Source: Poritiphilus flavus (lineage in GTDB: Bacteria > Bacteroidota > Bacteroidia > Flavobacteriales > Flavobacteriaceae). Taken from it: a stretch of DNA of 64,000 nucleotides. This document shows, piece after piece, positions 52,406 to 62,234 of this stretch. Made by a program: the position numbers and the translations under genes. The DNA lies in the NCBI RefSeq assembly GCF_009901585.1, contig NZ_WXYO01000006.1, positions 372,001-436,000 of the forward strand, given 5' to 3'. The notes beneath the pieces were generated by a model that saw only the letters and a list, made by a program, of their open reading frames with translations, did no database searches and was not told the DNA's origin. Numbering within the stretch: the stretch's first letter is position 1; each line of letters begins with the position of its first letter.

Positions 52406-54652
52406 ATGATACGAGTTATACTGAATAAAATAGGGCTAAGCATCATAGCCATACTGGTATTTGGAACTGCATATGGTCACGAACTGAACGGAACCATAGT
52501 ATCAGAAGACAATGTTCCTCTTGAAGGAGTAGGAGTGTTCAACCGGACTACCGGCGGATATACCTATTCAAATATTTCAGGATATTTTGAACTGGACGAT
52601 ATATCAGTTGGAGATGTCATCTTCTTTTCAAGTCTGGGTTATGAGAACCAGGAAATTACGATCACAGAGGGCCAGCTAGATGCTACCATCACCATTGTAC
52701 TTAAAGAATCTGCGGTATCCCTGGATCAGGTGGTGCTGGTCTCCAAAGTGAACGCCTTGAGCCAGTTTGTAGATGTGGATGTAAAGGCCAATCCTGTAAA
52801 ATCTTCTCAGGAGGTCCTGCGAAGAGTACCGGGGCTGATCATCGGCCAGCATGCCGGTGGAGGTAAGGCAGAACAGATCTTCCTCAGGGGTTTTGATATC
52901 GATCACGGAACAGACATTGCCATCAATGTAGACGGTATGCCTGTAAACATGGTATCTCACGCCCACGGACAGGGATATGCGGATATGCACTTCATCATCC
53001 CTGAGACCATAGACAATATCGACTTTGGAAAAGGGCCTTATTACGCCAATCAGGGTAATTTCAATACGGCTGGCTATGTGAACCTGAAAACCAGGGAGAC
53101 CATTGATCAGAATCTGGTTTCCATTGAAGCCGGTCAGTTTAACACCTTGCGAGCCCTGAGTATGCTAAAAATTACAGAAGGTGATAAGAGCAATGCCTAT
53201 CTGGCTTCCGAAATGGTACTCACAGATGGGGTTTTTGAATCTCCTCAGAATTTTAACCGGTTAAACATCATGGGGCGTTACAACTTCAATAACCGGGAGG
53301 ATGAGAAGCTGACCATTTCACTTTCGCATTTTCAAAGCAAATGGGACGCTTCAGGGCAGATCCCGCAGAGAGCGGTAGACCAGGGTTTGATCAGCCGTTT
53401 TGGTGCTATTGACGATACGGAAGGTGGAAGTACAAGTCGTTCCAACATCTGGGTCAATCACACCAAACAGCTGGACGAGCATAGAACCATCAAGTCTCAT
53501 GCCTATGTTTCGGCATATGATTTTGAGCTGTTCTCGAATTTTACGTTTTTCCTTGAAGATCCGGTCAACGCGGATCAGATACAGCAGTTTGAGGACAGGG
53601 TCATTATCGGGGCGGAAACGGCTTACAACCGCTCATTTCATCTGGAAGACCACTCTTCCCAGCTGAATTATACTGCCGGTGTAGGTTTCAGGTATGACGA
53701 TGTAAACAATAACCAGCTTTCAAGAACACAAAACCGCTCAACCTTGTTAGAACGTCTTGCTTTTGGTAATGTGGATGAAGTAAATGCCTATGCCTTCGCT
53801 GAGGCCACCTATAAGAAGGGTAAGTGGACGTTTAACCCAGGGCTCCGGATGGACTATTTCAGGTTTGATTATCAGGACCAGATCCCGGAACTGTATACCA
53901 GCCTGAGTGAAACCAAAGTTTTCTTTGGACCTAAATTCAACACCATTTTCGCAGCTTCGGATAACCTTCAGTTATTCGCTAAAACAGGAATTGGTTTTCA
54001 TTCCAATGACACTCGTGTTGTAGTGGCAAACAGCGGTGAGGATATCCTTCCAGGGGCTTTTGGAGCGGACCTTGGCGCTATCGTAAAACCCACGGACAGG
54101 TTGGTGATAAACGCGGCGCTGTGGGCTTTGTACTTACAACAGGAATTTGTGTATGTCGGAGATGCCGGCATCGTGGAACCCAGTGGTAAAACCCGTCGGG
54201 TAGGGGCAGACTTTGGCCTCCGCTATCAACTGACGGATTGGTTGTATTTCAACGGAGACATCAACTATACCTATGCCCGTAGTACTGAAGAAGCAGATGG
54301 AGAGGATTTCATTCCCCTGGCCCCGGACCTGACGTCTGCAGGAGGATTCGCAGTAAGAGATCTTGGGAATTTTTCAGGTGGGATCAACTACAGATATATC
54401 AAGGACAGACCGGCCAATGAAGACAATTCCATTGTAGCGGAAGGCTATTTTGTCACCGATCTAAACCTGAATTACAGCGTAAACAACTGGACTTTCGGTG
54501 TGATCGTAGAAAATCTCTTTGATATAGACTGGAATGAGACCCAATTTGCTACGGAAAGTCGTCTTTTTAATGAACCTACTTCCTTCGAAGAGATTCATTT
54601 TACACCTGGAGTACCATTTTTTGTGAGAGGAAAATTATCTGTAAACTTTTAG
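52406..54652 (+). CDS. TonB-dependent outer-membrane receptor
   Basis: 748 residues. A signal peptide (LSIIAILVFGTAYG) is followed by a carboxypeptidase-regulatory-like domain (about 24-105), then a plug with EVLRRVPGLIIGQHAGGGK and VDGMPVNMVSHAHGQGYADM. A 22-strand-type barrel ends in a terminal Phe (FFVRGKLSVNF). The His cluster in the plug (HAHGQGYADMHF) suggests a metal or metal complex as substrate. Lying at the end of the NRPS operon, it may import the metal-loaded peptide product; this is inferred. Confidence 0.92.
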   Translation: MIRVILNKIGLSIIAILVFGTAYGHELNGTIVSEDNVPLEGVGVFNRTTGGYTYSNISGYFELDDISVGDVIFFSSLGYENQEITITEGQLDATITIVLKESAVSLDQVVLVSKVNALSQFVDVDVKANPVKSSQEVLRRVPGLIIGQHAGGGKAEQIFLRGFDIDHGTDIAINVDGMPVNMVSHAHGQGYADMHFIIPETIDNIDFGKGPYYANQGNFNTAGYVNLKTRETIDQNLVSIEAGQFNTLRALSMLKITEGDKSNAYLASEMVLTDGVFESPQNFNRLNIMGRYNFNNREDEKLTISLSHFQSKWDASGQIPQRAVDQGLISRFGAIDDTEGGSTSRSNIWVNHTKQLDEHRTIKSHAYVSAYDFELFSNFTFFLEDPVNADQIQQFEDRVIIGAETAYNRSFHLEDHSSQLNYTAGVGFRYDDVNNNQLSRTQNRSTLLERLAFGNVDEVNAYAFAEATYKKGKWTFNPGLRMDYFRFDYQDQIPELYTSLSETKVFFGPKFNTIFAASDNLQLFAKTGIGFHSNDTRVVVANSGEDILPGAFGADLGAIVKPTDRLVINAALWALYLQQEFVYVGDAGIVEPSGKTRRVGADFGLRYQLTDWLYFNGDINYTYARSTEEADGEDFIPLAPDLTSAGGFAVRDLGNFSGGINYRYIKDRPANEDNSIVAEGYFVTDLNLNYSVNNWTFGVIVENLFDIDWNETQFATESRLFNEPTSFEEIHFTPGVPFFVRGKLSVNF

Positions 54653-54702
54653 GTCGAGGGTACTTTTACGACCAATAGGATAATATTTCTTTATATTTAA
54701 AG

Positions 54703-56262
54703 GTGGATCGTGCGGCAACCATAGATCGGAATACCCCTAATACAGGGCGGTACAGCGTACTTGTATGGGTAATTCTGTTGTTCTTTGCCAAGCTTGCCTG
54801 GGGTCAGCCAGAGTGTACAGCACTAACCAAACCCCTTAACGGTGCGGTAGATGTGGCGCTAAATTCAGATATTCAGTGGAGTCCGGTATCCAACGCCACT
54901 GAATATTTCCTGAATATTGGGACAACTCCCGGAGGAACAGATATACTGAATAACCAAAGCAACGGAAACGCATTCAGCTATATTCCTCCGTCTGGCTTGC
55001 TGCCGGAAACCACCTATTATATCACTATTGTCCCGACAAACAATACAGGCCCGGCCTTTAATTGCATGGAAGAGAGTTTTACCACAGGCGCTTCCACGGG
55101 AATACCTACTTGCGTCTTGCTTTCAGAACCGGTAGACAGGGCTTCCGGAGTAGCCCCGGACACAGACATCAGCTGGGCGGCTTCAGCGGAGGCGACCGGG
55201 TACAGACTGACCGTGGGAACCAGTTCCGGGGCCTCAGATATTGTTAACGACCTGGATGTGGGTAATGTTACCACTTATGACCTGCCTGCCGACCTACCCT
55301 TATTCCAAAGGATTTACGTGACCGTCATACCTTACAACAGCTCGGGAGAGAGCCCTCCGGGTTGCTCCGAATCCGAGTTTCGAACCAGGGGTGATAGTCC
55401 ACCCAGTTGTACGGAGATTATAGACCCCATAAACGGAGGGGAATTTGTATCCGTTACCACCAATATTACCTGGATCCGGGATTTTGGTGCTTCCGGATAT
55501 TTGATAACCGTTATCGAAAAGTCCCTGGGTGGAATCAAGATTTTGGATAATTTTGATGTAGGGAACAGGACGAATTTCAAACCACCGGATTTTCTGGGCA
55601 ATACACTGTATTTCGTTATAATTACTCCGTATAATGACCTGGGAACGGCTACTGACTGTGAACCCATTTCTTTTACTACCGGGGAGGCACCCGCTCTCCC
55701 GGATTGTGCGAATCTGCTGAGTCCGTCCAATGGTGCTAATAATGTTTCTGTTAGTACCACTTTAGAATGGAGTGCGGTAAGTGACGTACAGGGCTATCGG
55801 CTGTCCGTCGGGACCAGCCCCCAGGGCTCTGACCTGGTAGACAACCTGATCATTGTAGCGCCGGAAACCAGCTATGCGTTTAGTGAAAACCTTCCGAGAG
55901 ATACCAGGATCTACGTACGGATCATTCCTTTTAAAGTTAATGGAGAAGCCGAAGAATGCCCCGAACAGTCTTTTCAAACAGAAAAAGAAGTGTTTTCCGC
56001 AGATACCTTTCCTGTACCCAGATTCTTTACCCCGAATAACGACGGATTTAATGATGAATGGATCGTGAACTCCACTTCGGACGTGGAAATACGATCCGTT
56101 GACATTTTTAACCGCTTTGGGCAGTTGTTGAAACAAATGAATGCCGATCAGGGCTGGGATGGCAATTTTAACGGCAGGCCATTGGCTTCGGATTCCTATT
56201 GGTACAAGATCACCACAGTCAACGGCAATTCCCTGGTTGGTTTCTTCGTATTAAAAAGGTAA
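54703..56262 (+). CDS. secreted FnIII-like repeat protein with T9SS type B sorting domain
   Basis: 519 residues from a GTG start, 50 bp after the receptor gene. A signal peptide (WVILLFFAKLAWG) leads to four FnIII-like repeats of about 95 residues, each with a pattern such as DISWAASAEATGYRLTVG and ITWIRDFGASGYLITV. The last about 85 residues form the gliding-motility-type C-terminal domain (PRFFTPNNDGFNDEW, VDIFNRFGQLLKQM, WDGNFNGRPLASDSYWY). It is cargo for type IX secretion to the cell surface. Binding partner unknown. Confidence 0.88.
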   Translation: MDRAATIDRNTPNTGRYSVLVWVILLFFAKLAWGQPECTALTKPLNGAVDVALNSDIQWSPVSNATEYFLNIGTTPGGTDILNNQSNGNAFSYIPPSGLLPETTYYITIVPTNNTGPAFNCMEESFTTGASTGIPTCVLLSEPVDRASGVAPDTDISWAASAEATGYRLTVGTSSGASDIVNDLDVGNVTTYDLPADLPLFQRIYVTVIPYNSSGESPPGCSESEFRTRGDSPPSCTEIIDPINGGEFVSVTTNITWIRDFGASGYLITVIEKSLGGIKILDNFDVGNRTNFKPPDFLGNTLYFVIITPYNDLGTATDCEPISFTTGEAPALPDCANLLSPSNGANNVSVSTTLEWSAVSDVQGYRLSVGTSPQGSDLVDNLIIVAPETSYAFSENLPRDTRIYVRIIPFKVNGEAEECPEQSFQTEKEVFSADTFPVPRFFTPNNDGFNDEWIVNSTSDVEIRSVDIFNRFGQLLKQMNADQGWDGNFNGRPLASDSYWYKITTVNGNSLVGFFVLKR

Positions 56263-56280
56263 TAAGGCGTTACCCTCTAC

Positions 56281-56745
56281 TTATTTGCTTTCGGTAACGG
56301 AGAATTTTGGAGGCGATTGCCACAATACGTTTACGATCAGCCATTTCCCATCTATTTTCATCAGGCTTATATAGTCAATGCCCCATACGGCGCTCACTTT
56401 AGCTACCGCGGTCTTATCCGATACCTCAAATACGGAAACCTCTTTCGGACTACTGTCATTGGCACGGCTTCCATCGGCATTCCAGCGTTTTGCCAAAGCA
56501 ATGAGTTTGTCAAAAGGCATTTCCAGTTGCTTGGAATACTTATTTTCTTCCTCTGCGAAATAGAAACCTGTTTTTCGTAAACTCTTGTGAATGCTTTTAT
56601 AAGCCAAAGTGGTGTCTGCATTGTAAAAGGTGTTGATGTAGTCCATACAAGCCGCTTTTACAGCATCCAGGTCCTTAGACGTGTTCTGGCCTGTCGCCGA
56701 AATGAAAATGAAACAAAGCGCGAAGGATAGTAAATAAGTTCTCAT
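56281..56745 (-). CDS. secreted NTF2/SnoaL-like protein
   Basis: 154 residues. A signal peptide (SFALCFIFISATGQ) precedes a small alpha+beta domain: DAVKAACMDYINTFYNAD, SVFEVSDKTAVAKVSAVW and ISLMKIDGKWLIVNVLWQ, the last being typical of NTF2-like folds. No catalytic residues can be named. It is convergent with the T9SS cargo gene and 135 bp from the divergent hydrolase gene. Confidence 0.75.
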   Translation of the reverse strand: MRTYLLSFALCFIFISATGQNTSKDLDAVKAACMDYINTFYNADTTLAYKSIHKSLRKTGFYFAEEENKYSKQLEMPFDKLIALAKRWNADGSRANDSSPKEVSVFEVSDKTAVAKVSAVWGIDYISLMKIDGKWLIVNVLWQSPPKFSVTESK

Positions 56746-56879
56746 GATGGTTGTTTTTTTAGATCGTTTGTCCTAAAGTAATCAATACCAATGGTTTCTG
56801 AAACCATTTTATGATCCTCTTAGCAGTTTTCCACCCTTAAATATTTTGCATAATTTTAAAAGGCTAATTCAAGGACACT

Positions 56880-58769
56880 ATGAAAGATCTCAGATATTGG
56901 ACAGCAGTATGGCTTTGTATACTGTCATGCTCTGTCTGTTCCCTTTACGGACAGAAGGACATTTTTGAAAAACTGGAAGAAATCGCGGTGATTGACCAAA
57001 AAGTCATGGTACCGATGCGTGACGGTATCCGATTGGCTACGGATATCTATCGTCCTAAGACTGAAGAAAAAGTTCCCATTATATTTTCCCGAACGCCGTA
57101 TAACTTCAATTCCTGGGGGGATGGGGAAAGGCAAACCCGGACCGCCCAACGGGCCTATGAAGCGGTAAAACGCGGTTATGCCTATGTGGTTCAGAATGAA
57201 CGCGGACGTTATTTTTCAGAGGGAGAATGGGATATCCTTGGGGTTCCGCTTACAGACGGTTATGACGCTTTTAGCTGGATGAAGGACCAGAACTGGTCCA
57301 ACGGAAAGGTCGGTACGCTTGGATGCTCTTCCACAGCCGAATGGCAGATGGCTGTTGCTGCCCTGGATCATCCTTCTCATGCAGCCATGGTAGCCCAGGG
57401 TTATGGTGCAGGCGTAGGAAAGGTCGGGGATTATTTTGAACAGGGAAACTGGTATAGAGGAGGCGCTGAACAAATGCTCTTCTTTTCCTGGTTATACGGT
57501 GTGGAGCACGATAAATTCAAGCCCAGGATACCTGAGGGGGCCAGCCAGGACGATCTGATACGCATATCCCGGTTTTACGACCTGGCACCGGAAAACCCGC
57601 CAGTGGATATGGCCAAGGCATTGGCGCATCTTCCGATCCAGGACATTCTTCAGAACATTCACGGGAAAAGAGAGATCTTTGACAAGATGGTAAGGCGTAC
57701 CCCGAATCACGAAGATTGGTACAAGGGAGGTTTGTATCACGATAATATGGAAATAGGCACTCCTGGCTTCTGGTTCGCCTCCTGGTACGATGTGTCCATA
57801 AGCCCTAATATCGCGCTTTTCAATCACCTGCGTGCAAACGCTAAAGATCCGGAGATCCGCGAGAACCAATACCTGGTTATCGCACCAACACTCCATTGCG
57901 GCTACAAAAGGGCCACGGCGAACACTGTAGTAGGGGAGCGAAGTGTTGGGGATGCAAGGCTGAACTACGATGAGCAGATCTATGCCTGGTTTGATCTCTG
58001 GTTGAAAGGGCTCGATAACGATTTTAAGGAAAAGACTCCCCGCGTACAATACTACACTATGGGTAGCAATACCTGGCAATCCGCTGATACCTGGCCTCCT
58101 CAGGAGGCGGAAATGACCACATTCTATCTAAACAGCTCTGGGAAAGCCAACAGTTTATATGGAGATGGCAGCCTGGATACAAGGAAACCTAAGGGCGATT
58201 CCAAGCCGGATACTTATACCTATGATCCTATGAATCCGGTACCATCCTATGGCGGCAATGTTTGCTGCACAGGGAACGCGATAAAGGGTGGAGCCTGGGA
58301 TCAGCAGGTCATGGAAACCCGTCAGGATATTTTGGTCTATACTTCGGAACCCCTGAAAGAAGGGGTGGAAATTTCCGGATTTATTGAAACCACCCTCTAT
58401 GTATCCTCAGATGCTCCGGATACGGATTTCACGGTAAAACTCATAGATGTATATCCGGATGGACGGGCCTATAACCTGGACGAGACCATCCAAAGGGCGA
58501 GGTACCGTGAAGGGTATGAAAAAGAGGTCTTTATGAAAGAAGGGGAGGTCTATCAGCTGAAGCTTACACCCATGGCCACCAGCAATTATTTTGAGAAAGG
58601 GCATCGGATCCGGATAGAAGTGTCTAGCAGCAATTTCCCCCGTTTTGCAAGGAACCTCAATACCGGCGGTCGGAATTATGATGAGAAAGAGGGCCGAATC
58701 GCAAAAAACACAATCCATCATTCGGCAAAATACCCATCACTTATCCGTTTACCCATGGTTTCCAGATAG
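56880..58769 (+). CDS. secreted CocE/NonD family hydrolase
   Basis: 629 residues with a signal peptide ([13 protein letters not shown]). The alpha/beta-hydrolase core has [18 protein letters not shown] and [20 protein letters not shown] (nucleophile Ser), then a cap, and the C-terminal jelly-roll domain typical of X-Pro dipeptidyl-peptidase/CocE proteins ([33 protein letters not shown]). It probably cleaves an ester or amide in the periplasm. The GCSST elbow differs from the usual G-x-S-Y-G but is a known variant in this family group. Confidence 0.88.
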   Translation: MKDLRYWTAVWLCILSCSVCSLYGQKDIFEKLEEIAVIDQKVMVPMRDGIRLATDIYRPKTEEKVPIIFSRTPYNFNSWGDGERQTRTAQRAYEAVKRGYAYVVQNERGRYFSEGEWDILGVPLTDGYDAFSWMKDQNWSNGKVGTLGCSSTAEWQMAVAALDHPSHAAMVAQGYGAGVGKVGDYFEQGNWYRGGAEQMLFFSWLYGVEHDKFKPRIPEGASQDDLIRISRFYDLAPENPPVDMAKALAHLPIQDILQNIHGKREIFDKMVRRTPNHEDWYKGGLYHDNMEIGTPGFWFASWYDVSISPNIALFNHLRANAKDPEIRENQYLVIAPTLHCGYKRATANTVVGERSVGDARLNYDEQIYAWFDLWLKGLDNDFKEKTPRVQYYTMGSNTWQSADTWPPQEAEMTTFYLNSSGKANSLYGDGSLDTRKPKGDSKPDTYTYDPMNPVPSYGGNVCCTGNAIKGGAWDQQVMETRQDILVYTSEPLKEGVEISGFIETTLYVSSDAPDTDFTVKLIDVYPDGRAYNLDETIQRARYREGYEKEVFMKEGEVYQLKLTPMATSNYFEKGHRIRIEVSSSNFPRFARNLNTGGRNYDEKEGRIAKNTIHHSAKYPSLIRLPMVSR

Positions 58770-58820
58770 TTTAAGAGAATTTTAAGGCTGTCGCATTCTG
58801 GTTTTCACTAACTTTTAGGA

Positions 58821-59480
58821 ATGCAATCAAAAAACATCAAACTAATCGTTTTGGCCCTGCTGTTGGGGAGTTTCAACGCCTGGGCCCAGTACACAGAAGA
58901 CGAATGGAAGGAGCGGGATGAATGGATGGACGTTTCCCGGATTTTTAATGCCGCCGGACTGGATAGCGGGAATAATGTCGCTGATGTAGGCTGTCACGAG
59001 GGTTACCTCAGCATGCATCTGGCCAAAGAAGTGGGAGAAAAAGGCAAGGTTTATTCGGTTGATATCAAGGAATATCGCCTGGAAGCGCTCCAAAGGAACG
59101 CGAAAAAGCGAGGTCTTAAGAATATTACAACGGTTCTCGGAGATTACGATGATCCCAAGTTACCGGAGAAGGCACTTGATGTGGTATTCGTAGTGGATAC
59201 CTATCACGAAATGGAAGATTATATGGCGATCCTCGGTCATATTAAAAAATCATTAAAGCCGGGCGGACGAATCGTGCTTATTGAAAAGCTTAAGGACCAT
59301 GCAAGAAATAAATCGCGCAAAGATCAGACCCGGGCGCATACTCTTTCACCCAAATATGTTAGAAAAGAGCTCAAGGAGGCCGGATTCAGCATAAGTACTG
59401 AAATAAAGGATATGGGTGATTGGGAAAACGAAAAGAGCAAAACAATATGGATGCTTGTCGGTGTGGTACCATCGGCCTGA
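58821..59480 (+). CDS. SAM-dependent methyltransferase with a signal peptide
   Basis: 219 residues. A signal peptide (LIVLALLLGSFNAWAQ) precedes a class I methyltransferase fold: NVADVGCHEGYLSMHLA (motif I), KVYSVDIKEYRLEAL, LDVVFVVDTYHEME and LKPGGRIVLIEKLKDH. The SAM-binding Gly-rich loop is D-V-G-C-H-E-G. Export of a SAM enzyme is unusual, since SAM is not known to be supplied to the periplasm. Either the signal is a membrane anchor facing in, or the protein uses another ligand. Confidence 0.82.
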   Translation: MQSKNIKLIVLALLLGSFNAWAQYTEDEWKERDEWMDVSRIFNAAGLDSGNNVADVGCHEGYLSMHLAKEVGEKGKVYSVDIKEYRLEALQRNAKKRGLKNITTVLGDYDDPKLPEKALDVVFVVDTYHEMEDYMAILGHIKKSLKPGGRIVLIEKLKDHARNKSRKDQTRAHTLSPKYVRKELKEAGFSISTEIKDMGDWENEKSKTIWMLVGVVPSA

Positions 59481-59486
59481 ATCCCT

Positions 59487-59494
59487 TAAATTTG
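59487..59494 (+). promoter_or_regulatory. TAnnTTTG -7 element candidate upstream of the DUF4251 gene
   Basis: TAAATTTG is an exact match to the phylum -7 consensus, 106 bp before the next start codon. No TTTG is seen at the ideal distance upstream, so support is partial. Confidence 0.35.
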
Positions 59495-59599
59495 TAGAAA
59501 AAGAACGGGGTTCCACAATCGGGATCCGGACAGCAGTTAAAAGAAAGAAGCACGAGGACATCTTTAAAGCAATGCTGTATTAACTTAAAGCTATTTACT

Positions 59600-60124
59600 A
59601 TGAAAAAATTTCTCTTAATTGCATTTACTATGGTCTTTCTGACCTCGATGTCCTATGCACAGGACAATTCAGTCAAGAAGGAACTCAGAAAAGAAAAGGC
59701 GGACGCCGCCTATAATTATACCAAAGACCTGATCATTTCCGGGGACTATGTATTTGAGGCGAACAGGGCTTATCCACTCGGAACCCAAAGCGTTACCCTT
59801 ACCACAAGACCCAATCAAATAAGGATCAATGGAAAGGAAGCAGACATTTCCCTGCCTTATTTTGGGGCAGTACGGAGTGGCGGTGGATTCAACCACACAA
59901 ACGGCATTCAGTTTAAAGGGGAAGTACGGAATTATGAGGTAGAATACCGGGATGATAAAAGGAAGGCGATTATTCGTTTCGATGTGGCCAACGATACGGA
60001 AACGCACCGTTTTTTCATCACTGCCGGGAAAGCCGGAGATACCCGGGTAATAGTTTCCAGCAGCGCCAGGAACAGCATATCTTACTACGGTATACTTGGC
60101 GCACCGGATAAGGCTTCCAGGTAA
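59600..60124 (+). CDS. DUF4251 family secreted protein
   Basis: 174 residues with a signal peptide (LIAFTMVFLTSMSYAQ). The mature part has the DUF4251 pattern: ISGDYVFEANRAYPLG, SVTLTTRPNQIRINGKEADI, LPYFGAVRSGG and IQFKGEVRNYEVEY. These are beta-rich envelope proteins of Bacteroidota with unknown function. Single gene; 57 bp precede the next start. Confidence 0.88.
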   Translation: MKKFLLIAFTMVFLTSMSYAQDNSVKKELRKEKADAAYNYTKDLIISGDYVFEANRAYPLGTQSVTLTTRPNQIRINGKEADISLPYFGAVRSGGGFNHTNGIQFKGEVRNYEVEYRDDKRKAIIRFDVANDTETHRFFITAGKAGDTRVIVSSSARNSISYYGILGAPDKASR

Positions 60125-60181
60125 AGTTTCGGCTCAGAGTACTATTCTAATATTCTTCCCTTGAGGCTTTTAAGAGGTATA

Positions 60182-60862
60182 ATGGGAATTTGGCTGGGGC
60201 TGGTGGCATTATCAGTCTTTGGTCAGGCAGACTATCAGGCGCTAAGGAAGAATATGGTTGATACCCAGTTAAAAGCGAGGGACATTTCCAATTTGGCCAC
60301 ACTCAAGGCCATGGGCAAGGTACCCAGGCACCTCTTTGTGCCAGAGAAAATGCGGATTTACGCCTATTCAGACGGACCTTTGTCTATTGGAGAAGGGCAG
60401 ACCATCTCCCAACCTTATATTGTAGCCTATATGACCCAGGCCCTGAAACTTAGGCCCGGATCCCGCGTTTTGGAGATCGGTACAGGATCGGGATATCAGG
60501 CAGCCGTACTCGCGGAGATTGTGGACAGTGTCTACACCATCGAAATTGTAGAGAAATTAGGATTAAAGGCCAAAAAGCTGCTAAAATCCCTGGACTACGA
60601 TAATATAACCGTGCGTATAGGGGATGGCTATCACGGATGGAAGGAGAAAGCCCCATTTGACGCCATAATTGTTACAGCGGGAGCAGAGCAAATCCCAGAA
60701 CCCTTAATAGATCAATTGAAGGATGGCGGTCGTATGATTATTCCAGTTGGACCGCACAGGGGGGTAAGACAGCTTGTACTTGTGCAGAAAAAAGGAGAGA
60801 AGGTCAAAAAGAAAAACCTCATGGCAGTCCGTTTCGTCCCTTTTACGCGTAAAAAGGAGTAG
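60182..60862 (+). CDS. protein-L-isoaspartate O-methyltransferase with N-terminal signal
   Basis: ATG at 60182 is preferred over a TTG 21 bp upstream. 226 residues. A hydrophobic N-terminus (GIWLGLVALSVFGQ) reads as a signal peptide. Pcm motifs follow: VPRHLFVPEKMRIYAYSDG, SIGEGQTISQPYIVAYM, VLEIGTGSGYQAAVLAE (SAM site) and FDAIIVTAGAEQIPEPL. It repairs isoaspartyl residues in damaged proteins. It is the second of two apparently exported methyltransferases within 2 kb, which makes an envelope role worth testing. Confidence 0.9.
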   Translation: MGIWLGLVALSVFGQADYQALRKNMVDTQLKARDISNLATLKAMGKVPRHLFVPEKMRIYAYSDGPLSIGEGQTISQPYIVAYMTQALKLRPGSRVLEIGTGSGYQAAVLAEIVDSVYTIEIVEKLGLKAKKLLKSLDYDNITVRIGDGYHGWKEKAPFDAIIVTAGAEQIPEPLIDQLKDGGRMIIPVGPHRGVRQLVLVQKKGEKVKKKNLMAVRFVPFTRKKE

Positions 60863-60978
60863 ATTTCCTCGTTTTGATAAGAAAAGGCGAATTGTGCATT
60901 TGCTCGATAATTTGGATTCCGGTGCACTAAAGCCGGTCGTTCTCCGTTCATACATCGTAAACCCCATAAACGATTGTA

Positions 60979-61773
60979 ATGAAAAACGCATTTTATACCC
61001 TTAAAAACTCTGTTTTACTGGTAGTTATGGCTGTGATTGCCTTTAGTTGTAGCAATGATAGCGATAGCGATGCCACCCCTTCGGATTTTCAGCTTTCTGA
61101 AACAGAATTACAGACCATTTTAGAAACTGACGATATATCAGGTGTTGCTGATACCGTCCTGGCTGAGGTGTTTGTCGGAAATAATACTACTAGCAAAGGC
61201 AATGACTGCTATGAGGCCGCCTATTCAGACACCGGATTCACAGTAGTGTTCAACAACTGTGTCTTAAATGGTACGGATAATGTTAATGGTACCCTTACCG
61301 TAGTTTATGAAGTAGATAACGAATCTGCTGCTTTTACAGCAACTTACAGCGGTTTCTTTGTAGGAGATATAGAGATTAACGGAACCAGAAGTTTTGGTTT
61401 TGACGCGAATATGGATCAAAGCTCTTACTCGTTTGTCGTTAACAGCAATATGGAAATAACCCTTGCGGATGAGTCCAAGATCACAGAGAACGGAACGAAA
61501 GTATTCGGCTTTAGTTTTGGACAAAGCCTTGAAGATACCAGCTTCACTTTATCAGGAAACTGGAGTATCACAGTAGGAGACAACTCCTATTCCGTTGAAG
61601 TAAACGAGACCCTGGAAGGAAACCTAAGCTGTGAATACCTTACCAGCGGGTCTATGGATATAAACAAGAATGGTTTGGAAGTTACAGTTGATTTTGGCGA
61701 CGGTACCTGTGACGATATTGCCACCATTATTTATCCTAACGGTGCAACTGAGGACGTATCCATTAAAGACTAA
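60979..61773 (+). CDS. predicted lipoprotein of unknown function
   Basis: 264 residues. The signal peptide ends at a lipobox (VMAVIAFSC), followed by an acidic linker SNDSDSDATPSD. The mature part is beta-rich, rich in Thr, Asn and Ser, with repeated strands (FTVVFNNCVLNGTDNVNG, FSFGQSLEDTSFTLSG). Four Cys are spread through the mature part. No family recognised. A strong terminator follows. Confidence 0.78.
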   Translation: MKNAFYTLKNSVLLVVMAVIAFSCSNDSDSDATPSDFQLSETELQTILETDDISGVADTVLAEVFVGNNTTSKGNDCYEAAYSDTGFTVVFNNCVLNGTDNVNGTLTVVYEVDNESAAFTATYSGFFVGDIEINGTRSFGFDANMDQSSYSFVVNSNMEITLADESKITENGTKVFGFSFGQSLEDTSFTLSGNWSITVGDNSYSVEVNETLEGNLSCEYLTSGSMDINKNGLEVTVDFGDGTCDDIATIIYPNGATEDVSIKD

Positions 61774-61798
61774 TTTGTAAAACAATATAGTATGAGAG

Positions 61799-61828
61799 AA
61801 CCCCTGCCAACGCGCAGGGGTTTTTTTG
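61799..61828 (+). terminator. intrinsic terminator
   Basis: ACCCCTGC and GCAGGGGT form a GC-rich stem (61800-61822) followed by TTTTTTT. It ends the lipoprotein transcript. An A-run and AGAGGCAAC...GTTACCTCCTCTTT hairpin (61855-61883) next to it may terminate the minus-strand peptide genes. Confidence 0.85.
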
Positions 61829-61919
61829 TGTCCATAGGGGAGGGGGCAAAAAAAAAAGAGGCAACTTAATGTTACCTCCTCTTTAACCACTAACTAATCC
61901 TGGTCCTACGGTTGGCTAT

Positions 61920-62033
61920 CTAGTAGACGAATTGCCTGCTCTCTGTCCAGCGAACTCTCTTGCTATTCTTAAAATTAGAAAAGAAGGAAAAACGTCTTGA
62001 TTCTGTGGGTGATTGTCTCTTAGGTAATTTCAT
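61920..62033 (-). CDS. 37-residue basic peptide, tandem copy 1
   Basis: ATG at 62033 and TAG at 61920-61922. Sequence pattern: MKLPKRQSPTESRRFS, then FFSNFKNSKRVRWTESRQ, ending FVY. It shares SPTESRRFS/TPTESRRFS, FSNFK-SKRVRW and E-[ST]-R with two neighbours while differing at many codons. The peptide is strongly basic with several aromatic residues and has no signal or membrane segment. This is the most diverged copy. Function unknown. Confidence 0.65.
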   Translation of the reverse strand: MKLPKRQSPTESRRFSFFSNFKNSKRVRWTESRQFVY

Positions 62034-62076
62034 GATTTCTAGGTGTTGTGTTGTTGATGTTTTGATTGATGCGTGA

Positions 62077-62190
62077 TTAGATCACGTAATTTCTTGTTTC
62101 TGCCCAACGGACTCTTTTGCTGTCCTTAAAATTGGAGAAGTATGAAAATCTTCTTGATTCTGTTGGTGTGTGCTTGCTACTTAATGTCAT
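62077..62190 (-). CDS. 37-residue basic peptide, tandem copy 2
   Basis: ATG at 62190 and TAA at 62077-62079; 37 residues, starting MTLSSKHTPTESRRFSYF and ending RVRWAETRNYVI. It differs from copy 3 at only two residues. The same conserved leader (ACAACACAACACCTAGAAATC) precedes the ATG as in copy 1. A longer in-frame start at 62265 exists but overlaps copy 3 and breaks the repeat register, so it was rejected. Confidence 0.68.
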   Translation of the reverse strand: MTLSSKHTPTESRRFSYFSNFKDSKRVRWAETRNYVI

Positions 62191-62234
62191 GATTTCTAGG
62201 TGTTGTGTTGTTAAATGTTTTTGTTGATGTGTGA

